Shown here: positions 22,457-32,600 of the stretch, one piece after another | How positions within the stretch are numbered: position 1 is the first letter of the stretch | Layout of the letters: every line of letters starts with the position of its first letter | Assembly: GCA_016800925.1 (NCBI GenBank) | Contig: JABCPU010000022.1 | Coordinates: 248,001-312,000, forward strand | Source of the DNA: Suillus spraguei | Lineage: Eukaryota > Basidiomycota > Agaricomycetes > Boletales > Suillaceae | Reading direction: 5' to 3' | Length of the DNA stretch: 64,000 bases | Translations under genes and position numbers: made by a program | The notes under the pieces: model-generated | Databases searched by the model: none | What the model saw: the letters and a program-made list of their open reading frames with translations, nothing else | Told to the model about the DNA's origin: nothing

Positions 22457-24543
22457 TCACGGCGGCTCTTCTGGGAGCAAGTGTTGAAGTTGTTCCATAT
22501 CGATTTTGAGCTGATCAAGGGCCAGCTCTTTCATGGCCAGTTCAGCCCTGGCTATCTCCAATCCCTCCTCAACTCGCCTGATTTTTACAGGATGGGGACT
22601 GGAAGGGCGTGACAGTGAGCGAGAGGACGACATGACAGGGGACGAACTTCCTTCAGGTGAGAAAGGGAGCGGAATCAGGAGCGGGTCCACAAGAAAAGAT
22701 GTTAAACCAGAATTGTTCCATGATAGAATAGTGGTGGGTTGTAAAGGTGTCGCCAGCTCCATGTTTTGTTCTACATCCATGCCATCATCCAGGTGTTGAG
22801 TGTCGTGTGCGTGATAAAGATTCTGGTAATTCGGTGAGCTGCAGCTTCTCTCTTACGCGAACGATGACACCTACTGGTGACTGCTGATGCAGTAACAGCT
22901 TGAGAGCGTCAATTTCTTTTAGCAACTCAAGTTCGCGGGATTTGGCAGAACTTCGACTATGCTGAAGTTCTTGTTCCAGATGCGAGACCTGAGAGGCCAG
23001 TCTACACCACGTTAAGGATGAGAGTACAGACGTTACGATGATACTAAGGAACCTACCTGACACATTCCTCCTCGATCACCAGGATGTATGGGAAATCGGG
23101 AGGTTCCCCTCCGTCGGACACCTGCAGAAATTGTTCAGCGATATGACGCACAATGATAGATGTGTCACGAACTCTGCGTTTCCTTACGGCCACCTCAACC
23201 AGTGCCTTCCTCTCCGCTTTAAAGGCATCAAGCTGGGAGGTGTATAAATTAATTTGATCATCCAGCTGCGCAATAGAGCGTTGTGATGCAGAATCAGGGG
23301 AAATTGCGGGACTACTGAGAGATGATGGTCGTGTGACTACGTGTGAGTCACTCGGTAGGGTGGATACTGTATGCAATATTGGTGCAAAATGGGTTTCGGT
23401 ATCAGTTGTCGAAGGTTTCCTCGGGATGACTGGTTGGTGCGGATAATCGAAAGAAGCAAGTCTTGACGGTGACGAGGGATGAACAACGGGGGTTGCTTCT
23501 GATGAAATGCATGCAGGTGAAGCCGCGGAGCCCCGTGCACGCTCAAGCTATAGCAAATGCGTAATCAATAAGACTGTTTCAACGGCGGAGAAAATGTAAT
23601 GCCCACTTTTCGTGCTAAGCTCTGTATTTCAATTTCAAGAGATTTGTTTCTAGTGTTGCTGTCAGCTAATACACGGAGACAGTCTTCATCAGTCATTGGT
23701 TTTGGGGGTGGTATTTCGCTTTCAGGGGTTCGAGAACGGTCCGGCGTTGATTTATCTATCCTTTGATAGTGTCGAATGGATGTTTCTAGTACAACCTCGC
23801 GTGCGGCAACTTTAGCCTCCAGTTCAGAGATACGGAGGTTGGCTTCTTCCACAACCTTGCGGTGGGCTTTGCGCTCGTAGTCAAGTTCGGTGCGAAGCCT
23901 AGTTATGACAGAAACACCGTACTGCAAGACATCCTCAGAATTCCTGCAGCTCGTATCACTGAGTCTAAAATGGTTTTCAGGGAGTTGATCTAGGTGTTAT
24001 TTTTCGGTATTTAGTCTCGATATCTGCGAAGCTACAATGAATGGACAGACGTAGATGTTTTGTTATGTCCATGCGGCTGCAAGGCCACATACTCCAGTCA
24101 CTGGACATCTGGACTAAGAAATGCAACAATACAACAATACATGAGCGGTGGGCATGTGTCCATTTGCAGATTGGCATGCACCTTTCTGAATCAAGTCCTC
24201 GACGACATCTTTGAGATCATCTCGTTCAACTTCGAGCTCCTTCGCAAAGGTTCTCCAACGTTCGATTTCACAGGACAAGTTTACCCTCTCGCGTTCCTTC
24301 GCCGCCAAGTCGATTACATGTTGAGCCTTTAGAGAATCAACGGTGTCGATAGTTTTGAGAAGTCGAGCCTGGGTGTCTGATGTTCGAGCAATATAGGCGT
24401 CAATCCGAGCCTCCAGGCAGGTAATCTACAATTAACGTATCTATCAACAATATTTCCCTGGTTAACTCTGCTATACCACTAACCTGTTCGTCCCTCTTCC
24501 GGAGAGCTTCATTTGCGTCATCTCGCTGATCTTTGTGGCCCAT
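22457..24543 (-). CDS. Multi-exon coiled-coil protein of unknown function
   Basis: Successive minus-strand exons share a strongly helical, charged composition. From the 5' side these include QRDDANEALRKRDEQ, AAKERERVNLSCEIERWRTF with AKELEVERDDLKDVVEDLI, and VITRLRTELDYERKAHRKVV with EEANLRISELEAKVAAREVV. Further on are SQVSHLEQELQHSRSSAKS and the last exon EEGLEIARAELAMKELALD to a stop at 22457. Heptad-like Leu spacing indicates a long coiled coil interrupted by Ser/Pro-rich linkers (SSRSLSRPSSPHP). The start is tentative at 24543; upstream cysteines (LACITCG) could belong to an earlier exon. No enzymatic motif is present. A structural or trafficking role is possible but unproven. Confidence 0.55.
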
Positions 24544-24659
24544 ATGTACCTTTATATAACAATTTATACATCCAGCCTGTCCGCGTTGTAGATCAAATTT
24601 TAATACCGCATGTAATACATGCAAGCTTCAAGGAAGGCGGGAAGAGTTCAGGCGTGAGA

Positions 24660-25210
24660 AACAATTCCAATTGTCAGCCCTGCAGGTAGGCTAACTTAAA
24701 CCCAGTCTAACACTAATCATAATCGATCACACTTGGATTACAGTGTCTACGTTCATCAGACGGTTTCGCTACTTGGAGGCCTGTGATCATGAATCCTGAC
24801 AAGTTCACACGCAGATCAAGAAATCCGCAGGGCGAGGCATGTGAACGTGATTGATCACAAATCCACCTGTATGTAGCGATGACTTGTGCCATACTTAGCT
24901 AGACAGGGACCAGCATCATCCATACATCGTGGCCAAATCCCGAAATGGTCCACTGTGTCCAGCCGGTCCACTGTGACTAGCGTTCAGATTCATGCACTCA
25001 CGTCACTCGACAATGAAAACCTTTGTGGATCTTAGCAACGGTCCCACAGTTTCAACTGGTATATATACTCATCTCACCTGCTCATGATAGACTATCAGAT
25101 CTTTACATTCTCTAGATATTTGACTCAGTGCCATAGACTTGTATTAGTGCGTATCCTTTGCCTTTAGGACTGGTGCCATCCTAACCTCTGATCTTCGTAG
25201 CGTTGCTGTC
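24660..25210 (+). promoter_or_regulatory. Promoter and 5' leader of the cysteine-rich gene, shared with a second locus
   Basis: The stretch from about 24920 is recognisably similar to the sequence at about 61270-61539 upstream of the second copy. Shared features are aaatccc, a TATA-like tatatata followed by ctcatctc, and a probable leader intron whose 3' part reads ggactggtg...atcttcgtag. The conserved promoter shows that the whole locus was duplicated, not just an exon. Confidence 0.5.
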
Positions 25211-25727
25211 ATGTGTTACTTTGTAGTTCCCATTCGCACTTGCTTCAAGTGCCACCAACACAATCCACTTTTTGACGAAAATGAAAGACGATTGTCACAT
25301 ATGAATGAAAAGAATGAGGTACTGTAATGATTTATGCTTGAAAGAGCTTCGAATTCATTCGGTTCATCGTGTTATTCCTAACAGCGAAAGTCAACATACA
25401 TAGAACCTCCCCAGGACTGCTATTCGCGCTGGTGTATTCTCAGTAGTGAACACTCTGACACTTGCAGTTCCTGCCGGATCACTTGTAAACAAACGTCAGT
25501 GGTAGTCTTTCCTGTCATATGTAGAGAGACTGATGCGCTTCATACTCTGCAGGTATGGCAGAACACGCGAAATTCAAGGCGGTTCACCTTCATACGTTTG
25601 CGACCTTTGCGCCTCAAGCCCTCAGCGGCATTGCCAATGCGACTCGCCATATGACATAGGCGATGGTGTACTTCGTCGACGGGAAACTGGTTGGTTTGCA
25701 GGATTAACAAGATCTTCTGCAAAATAA
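25211..25727 (+). CDS. Small cysteine-rich protein of unknown function (intact copy)
   Basis: Exons 25211-25318, 25385-25494 and 25553-25727 join in phase to 130 residues. Cysteines occur in pairs resembling zinc ligands: RTCFKCH near the N-terminus, PQDCYSRWC, then DTCSSCRITC, and VCDLC followed by RHCQC. There is no signal peptide, so an intracellular zinc-binding protein is more likely than a secreted effector, but this is inference. Intron positions are the same in the decayed relative at 61540-61940. I recognise similarity to small cysteine-rich proteins seen in basidiomycete genomes but know of no assigned function. The C-terminus (GVLRRRETGWFAG) may be degenerate, because the relative stops earlier. 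Confidence 0.55.
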
Positions 25728-27784
25728 TATCTGGCATCATTGATACTTTCTACGAAATACCAATTCCATCACTTCTTCCCAATATGTTGGACGTCCGCGA
25801 TTGACCATTCGACATCATGATCCTCAAAATAGTACTTTCGTACTGCCTTGGTCGAATCACTCTGAACAGGCCCCGTCTTGAATAGTGCTGTTGATGTGTT
25901 ACATGACTATGGGATCAAGGTGTGCGTCCTGAAATTCTTGATGCAGCCAAGATGCAACACATGTTCATCCGTTAAAGTGGCACTGAGGTTACGTTCCACC
26001 AGATAGCGCCAGAATTGAGGGTACTAGAAAATTAGAGATAGAAAGAAGATATCTATCACGGCCCTCAGCATTTCATCAGACGCATGCATGGAGTTGCAAG
26101 TTGTGCGTACATATCGTAAGATTATTTCTTGACCGGAAGTTGTGTCTGACAGAGTCCGACATGCCCGGTGGCTGCGGCTGTAGCTCGACCAATCATTGAG
26201 TGTATGTGATTTGAAACCTATCAATATACAAATAACTGGCACTGCGTTATATGTCTATGTACTGTGAGGTGAGCATACCCGCTTGCCTCCCAACTGGATA
26301 TCCCTACTGATGGGTTTCTTCCACATGAATCGTAAACATTTTCATGATCGAAACGTACGTTCTCGGACCTATTTTTAAGTAGTAACTGCGATCAATGGAA
26401 GGTATGGAAGTCACATTCATCTTGAATAGCGATAGTCGGACAGATATTTATGTAGTGCCGCTAGGCCACGGAAGCTCGAGTCTAACCCTCATTGTTCCAC
26501 CTGCTCGACCTTAACACACAAGTTTTCGTGTTGCTACAGGGGAAACTAGGACAGAGCAGGGACTCTACTTCACATTGGCAGTGCCACATTGCTCACTGGC
26601 TTCCTCTTGCTCTGCTTGTCAAGTATATGAGCACGGGATTTGGAATCACCATGTTCCCCGTCTTGGAAATCCTTCATTGCTGATATATCCTCGAATCTTA
26701 GTGGCATCTTCCTGGATATTGGTAGACATTCAACTTGTATCCGACGAGTCTTTACGGAATATGGCGGCGATCTGAACGGGCTCACAAACTCGAAGTACGA
26801 CACGGAACGGAGACCAACGGCAGTGTATCGTATAGTACTGATGCTGCATGTTTGATGTCTTATAATCAGTACTAACCTAAAGTGAGGTCGACTTCTTTGT
26901 ATAAGTCAGCATGAATGCGACTCAAGCTGATGCATTCTTAAGGTTGGGTGTGAGTGCAAGTCCTACTATTAAGTGTATCCTGTATCACTGATGCTGTCGT
27001 CCCAGTATCCTTATGGTGCGGTTGTGGTCCATGGTAGTTGCACCAACAGCGCTGTGGGTGAGCGTAAAAATTACCACAACCTTTGATGGCTGAGACTCAT
27101 GCTTTCACTTGAACAATTAATTATACTACATACTGACCTGTAGTTGGTGCAGGTCGAGTTTATCGTCGAGTCTCGATGGGGGCTCGGCATATTTCTCTAT
27201 CTAGCTCATAGTCACTTGCCCTTTGCCTTCGTATCATCGAATCAACGTTTTCCCTCATGATGCGGTGGTTTTTCAGCCTGACGTCCCACTGAGTACTCAC
27301 GTATGTGCAACTTAGTTACAGCGTCGCAGACGTTTGAACTCAAACCAACACAATTAAAGTTTTACCGCTCTTCTGATATTTGCCAAAATATTTGAGCCTT
27401 GTGAAGCTTCCCACACACGTGTACTGACTGTGCGCCATAACTCATGAGATGTAGGGTTTCTATCGATATTCTAGTCGGGACTATTTGAACACCGATCAAT
27501 AGCGAAGGGTGAAATACCAAACTCTAACAGTTTAGCTATTTTCATACTCGGAGCATGTGCACTATGGGAACGGGGGGATAATCACAATCGTCAGCATCAT
27601 TGTGACATGGAGGCCACGACCAACTCCGCAATGAACGAGCAATTCCCGGATCATAACTTAGTGAGATTACATCAGCAAGGTGCTCGTGTACAACGGGTGC
27701 GGCGGTCGCGTTTTTGTTAAACGTTGAACATGCCATGTTCTTTTAACGATAATGTTACCGAAAACATCTTGCCTGTTTTTTGAA
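25728..27784. other. Accessory, gene-poor region
   Basis: No gene is recognisable. The first part, to about 26000, still shows patchy similarity to 61940-62360 (for example ttgatgcagccaa and a gttgatgt stretch), so the duplicated segment extends past the cysteine-rich gene. Short open frames around 26490-26860 have no recognisable domain. Confidence 0.35.
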
Positions 27785-27817
27785 ACACGGTAGTCAATGG
27801 AGTTCACCCCAAAAAGG

Positions 27818-27868
27818 ATTGACTTGCCTGGCGACCTCAAGACGAATTTATCCAATTACAGTCTCGCG
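27818..27868 (-). pseudogene. tRNA-Tyr remnant
   Basis: Contains the anticodon region with intron (caattacagtctcgcg on plus) and part of the 3' half. It lacks nine bases of the T-loop (ctcgaacag in the intact copy) and the whole 5' half. It cannot fold as a tRNA. Confidence 0.8.
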
Positions 27869-28115
27869 TTAAGGGTCATGCATAGTAGAAGGTAGAGTAG
27901 AGAATGAGAACAAAAATGATAAAAACGATGAGTTTCAAGAATTCAAATGCATGAGGTGGCCGACCCTGCCATTCACATGATTGCGCACCAACGAGACCTA
28001 TTTTCCTTGTCTTCCTCGACAGCGGCCCGAGGGGAAGGCAGTGGCTGGAGTATTTTCAACTGAGGATTTGTGGACGAATTCTCCAGCTGCAACATCGAGC
28101 GATGCTCGTAGTCTC
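27869..28115 (-). pseudogene. 3'-end fragment of the CaaX repeat-protein gene
   Basis: Copies the 3' untranslated region and last codons of the gene at 29611-35765. The stretch matching EFVHKSSVENTP and a terminal WCAIM (again a CaaX form) is visible, but four extra bases in the CCTCGGGCCGC stretch put the two parts in different frames. There is no start or promoter. Decayed fragment. Confidence 0.75.
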
Positions 28116-28229
28116 CAGGTTGATTTCACCACACAGACTACATGCGTAGACGTTTATTAGTTGGAACTGAAGGGGCAACTGGAGCTATTGACCCAATCAA
28201 AGCAGTAATGAGAAATTTTATTATTGGCT

Positions 28230-29164
28230 AGAATGAAAAGCAGCTACGTTGAGCCCAGCAAGGTTGTGGTTGTGCTCATGGTTGGCGTGCGCTAGCTCTC
28301 TTTCCTGCACGTCGTGATGCATGGCCACTGACCAGCCATGGGTACGTCCAATATCAAGAACTATGAGGCGGTGCGATGCCAGAGCTGCGGTGCGATCTTC
28401 ACCCCAGTAATATGCTGCTCTCTAGCTTTAGCTGCTGCTACCCAAGCCACTGTCGCAATGGAAAGTTCATTCGAGCGATCTAGGCCCTTAGCTGTCAGTC
28501 CGTCCTGAGTAAAAACGAAAGACAAGTCTTCCCCACACAAGAACGCCTTAGGACGAGCTGCATGCGTGAAAGCTGTATACGGAACGTAACGATAATACTT
28601 GAAGGCCTCATCGACCTTGGTAGGTATCGCTACAACGGAAGCGCGTTAGATTCAGACTCGATAGAAACGATACGGATAACGAAAGGAATCGGTATAATAG
28701 TGGACAAACGGTACGGTTCCTCTTTAAGATGACAGGATCGGCACAGCAATAGTAGGGCCACGGGATGTGGGTCCTAGCAAACAACGAAGAATGAGCACGG
28801 TATGCTCGACGAGCGCAAAAGCACAATAGATAGTGGCGTAACAATACCCACGTAAGCTCAATGCCTGGACGAAGGGTAGGCAGCGTGGATCGCTTCGAGT
28901 CATCTTTGGCACCAGCGAGACTCGCCTGAATGCATCCACTGCATCAGGGTATGCTACCAGAGCTTGCTGGGGCGGAGGTGCTCTGGCCAGTGGTTGGTTG
29001 CCGTGAGCTTCGCCACGCTCCAGCTCAACAATTCTGGCTCTTAGGGCGGCAATCTCGTCTGCAGGTGGCAAGGGCTGCCTTGTGGATGGGGGTGGACGAG
29101 AGGATGAACATGCGCCTGGTATTGGAGCAGGTTGAGTTACGCGAGTTGTGACTAAACCGCTCAA
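28230..29164 (-). mobile_element. Retroelement gag-like remnant
   Basis: Reading the minus strand in shifting frames gives a protein of the gag-like type common in Agaricomycete retroelements. It has an N-terminal segment PPADEIAALRARIVELERGE, then LPFVQALSLRGY, DEAFKYYRYVPYTAFTHAA and AKGLDRSNELSIATVAWVAA. Next is RTAALASHRLIVLDIGRTHG in another frame, then DVQERELAHANHEHNHN. Several frameshifts are present and no protease, reverse transcriptase or LTR is seen next to it, so it is a dead fragment. It lies between the truncated duplicate and the intact tRNA-Tyr. The gag label is from memory of the family; I am fairly but not fully sure. Confidence 0.6.
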
Positions 29165-29277
29165 GGATCTAGTGTTGAGATGTGATAGCGAAAGGAATTC
29201 CTAATAATTCCGAAGGAGTAAGTGAGGAGTACGACGAACTCGACCGTGTTACAATGTCGAAGTTCACCCAAAAAGGA

Positions 29278-29362
29278 TCCGACCTGCCTGGCTCGAACAG
29301 GCGACCTCAAGATGAATTTATCCAATTACAGTCTCGCGCTCTTCCAACTGAGCTAAGGTCGG
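29278..29362 (-). tRNA. tRNA-Tyr (GTA) with a 12-base intron
   Basis: The acceptor arms CCGACCT and AGGTCGG pair perfectly with discriminator A. The D-arm GCTC...GAGC, the anticodon arm CGAGA...TCTTG and the T-arm GCCTG TTCGAGC CAGGC are all present. The anticodon loop is CTGTAA plus A with a 12-base intron after position 37. The RNA polymerase III boxes are intact (A box TAGCTCAGTTGG, B box GTTCGAGCC). Confidence 0.93.
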
Positions 29363-29610
29363 TTACGTTTGAGGAGAACATCCACCAATCTAAATTAGGC
29401 TTCTCGTGTAAATAGCGTATCGACCAAAGAGAAGATTAGCCCAAATACAGGTCTGTTAGTATCCATTTGAAAGTAAGTATGAATATGCAGTCGTCGCTTG
29501 TCGTAAAGGGTCATGCATAGTAGAAGGTAGAGTAGAGAATGAAAATGAAAATGATAAAAACGATGATAAGTTTCAAGAATTCAGATGCATAAGGTGGCCG
29601 ACCCTGCTTT

Positions 29611-32600
29611 TCACATGATTGTGCACCAACGAGACTTCTTCTCCTTGTCTTCCTCGACAGCGGAGGGGAGGGCAGTGGTTGGAGTATTTTCAACTGAGGA
29701 CTTGTGGACGAATTCTCCAGCTGCAACGTCGAGCGATGTGCGACCCTCTTCAGGAACCTTGGGTGAAGAAGAGAACCATCCACCAGGGAAGAAACGGGAA
29801 GAGGTTGTGGACTCCAGTCTATTGCGGTTGGTGGTGGGAATATCGATGCGGAGGGTGGTGGGTCCAGTGACCTCGGCGGCATTGAGCTCGTCGACAGCAG
29901 ACAAACTTGGCCTGAATGCATGGAGTCAGGAAGGAAGGAAGTGAGGGAAACATGGACTGACTTCTTGTTGGTGATTTTCTGTGGTTCTTCAAGAACAGGG
30001 AATATTTGAGGGGTCTCTTGGGTAACTGGAGTTCCACCGGCCTCAACGTCGTCATATGTCTCGGAAAGCTCTAAAGCAGGCGCGTCACCCCCTGGGTACG
30101 AGGGAGTCTCCGCTACGACAAGCTCATCTACAGACGCTCGTGTCTCGGTAATGAGGACAGGCGGGATGGGCTCCTCGTCAGCCGCAAGTGTAGGAACACT
30201 AAAGAGTGGGCCAGGTAAATGCTCTAATCCGTCAAGCTCCTCCACTTCTTCAACAGCGTCATTTGGCCCCTGCTTGGTAACAGAGTACGAAGGGGTCCAC
30301 GGTGACTTCGGTCTTTCTCCAACAGGGTCATCGACAGGTGTCAAAAGCCCTGAGTCTGACTTGGCCTCAAGGACATCCTCTACAACAGCCTATGTAATTG
30401 TCAGCGAACGTAAAGCTCGATACCAATACAATCTTACAAGTGATCGTGTCTCAATGATAAATGAACCATGTTCAACAGACTCGTCCTGAGCAACTGCTCG
30501 ATCCTCGGGTGCAGATACTGGTTCAAGTCCAGTTACTGAGTAGGACAGCGTCCATATAGAACTTCTGCGCTCTACCTCAGGGTCGGAAGCACCCAATTGC
30601 TGTTCGAAACACTTAGTGTGGCTGATGTTGGCATAAGTAAGTAGTGACCTACCGTATTCTCATCGTCGACGATGAACGATCCCTGTTCAATATCTTCTTC
30701 GGGTACTTCCTCCACAATAGGTGACTCAAGTGGAGTCGGTACTGAAGGTTCTGCTGGAGCGATGACACGTTGCTCCGAAGAGACATCCTCAGGAGCCTCT
30801 GCTTCAGCCACCGAATAAGAAATATCCGACTCGTCTAGCGTTGTCGAAAGTGTAGCATGTGTATCTGCAACGACTGCAGTAGAACTGATCACCTCGCCAG
30901 AAATGGGTGCTTCTGTAAAAGGAACAGGTTGATCTTCGAATTCCACCACCGCAATAAACTGGGTAGCACTCGGGGGAAGCTGCTCCAGGTCATCCAGTCC
31001 CTCATTAGTCTGAGCGACGTTGCCTTGTACAGTCACCGAATAAGAAGGCGCCCAAGGTGATTTAGGGCAAGGCTCTTCCGGTTCACCAAGCGTAACCTAT
31101 CCCAGAGTTAAGTCAAAGGCAGAAAATAGAAGGAAAGTTATACCTGTTCCTCTGCCAATTGTAAAACCTCAACTTGGGATTGTCCGAGCACTTCTATGTC
31201 AGCTGTAATTTCTGGAACAACCGCGGCTACTTCATCAACAATGATCTCGGGTGTTTGTAACTGGGCAGGTGCAGCGTCATCATCGCCTTCATATGCGTTC
31301 ACATCCTCCTCGACGAGAACGCCTGGTCCTTGAGTAGTGACGCTGTAAGAAGGGGTCCATGGTGACTTGGGGCGTTCAATGTCAGTAGCAACGTTGAGAG
31401 CTGGGGGTGTCGCAATCTAAAACACGCCTGAGAAAATGCGGATAGTGACAACACGTCGTACACACCTCTTGTTGTTCAGTGACCTCCTCTTCGACTGCGG
31501 TAGTTTCGGGTTGTTCGACTGCACCGGTCTCTTCTATCTCGTTGGAAATTTCTACATGTATAATTTGAGGCTCAGAGTCCTTATCGACTTCAGAATGTTC
31601 CCCATGGACAGGAACCTGGAGAGTGATCACATGCGGCTCCTCTAAAATCTCGGGTTCCTCTGCGGGTACGGGCGCAAACTCCTCGACGATAGGAGCCGTA
31701 GGAAGAGACTCCTCTACGAAGGGTTGCTCAGGCAAAGACGCAGGTACCTCTGCATGTCGCAAATCACCAAGTTCGTCCTTAGTCTCTTCACTGGTAAGCA
31801 AGGCGTCTTCAGTGCGCTCCAGGGCAGCGTGGACTTCTTCGAGAACAGCTTCGACGACGATCGGTGCTTCACATGCAGCGGGAGCAGGTTCCTCAACAGC
31901 TACGGGTAGTTCAGTCACGGAAGCGTCAGACTCGATGGTCGACTCCTCAGTGACAATTGTATTTCCTTCAGGAGATGAGGTATCGTCAAGCATGGGATCC
32001 GCAGGAGTGGCAAGGGCCGCTTCGAAAACTGGGATGGTCTCCGCTGTCAAAGTGATTTCTTCGGGCGGAGTAGCAAACGGTACCTCCACGGTGGAAGTGG
32101 TAGGCTCATCTTCAGGCGCGCAAGGTTCTTCAGTGATTGGAATGTCATCCAGTGTAGGCTCGTCAGCGGCCGAGGGCACTTCTGCAATGGGGGGTATCTC
32201 ATTCATAGCGGAAGGGATTTGATCATCGACAGAGACAGACGCTTCTTCGGTTGCAGGAGTTTCCTCGATGGTGACAGGCTGATCGTCGGGCACCAGTGTA
32301 TCCTCGATTGCAGCTAACTCATGGTCTCCTGTTGGTGCTGCGGCTTCTTCATTCACAATTAGTTCTGGCACCTCTACGCCTAAGGGCTCGAGAGGTTCTT
32401 CGGCCACCAGAATATCCTCTTCGACCGATATGATGACTGCCGCTTCAGAGATTTTTTCGTCTGAGACAGCAACAGTGACGGACTCTTCTTCCGGCACGCA
32501 AGATTCTTCCGCGGTTGAAGTTGCCTCAAGAGCAGGCTCTTTGGCATCTGAGGGCACTTCTGCAACAAGAGGTGTCTCATCCACAGTAGGAGGAATTCGA

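Larger units (their letters stand above)
27785..28115. repeat. Truncated duplicate of the 29250-29740 segment
   Basis: This stretch copies the tRNA-Tyr region and the end of the CaaX protein gene at 29250-29740, with an internal deletion that fuses the middle of the tRNA to the sequence gggtcatgcatagtagaag. Similarity is high over the last 250 bases and ends abruptly near 28115. Confidence 0.8.
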
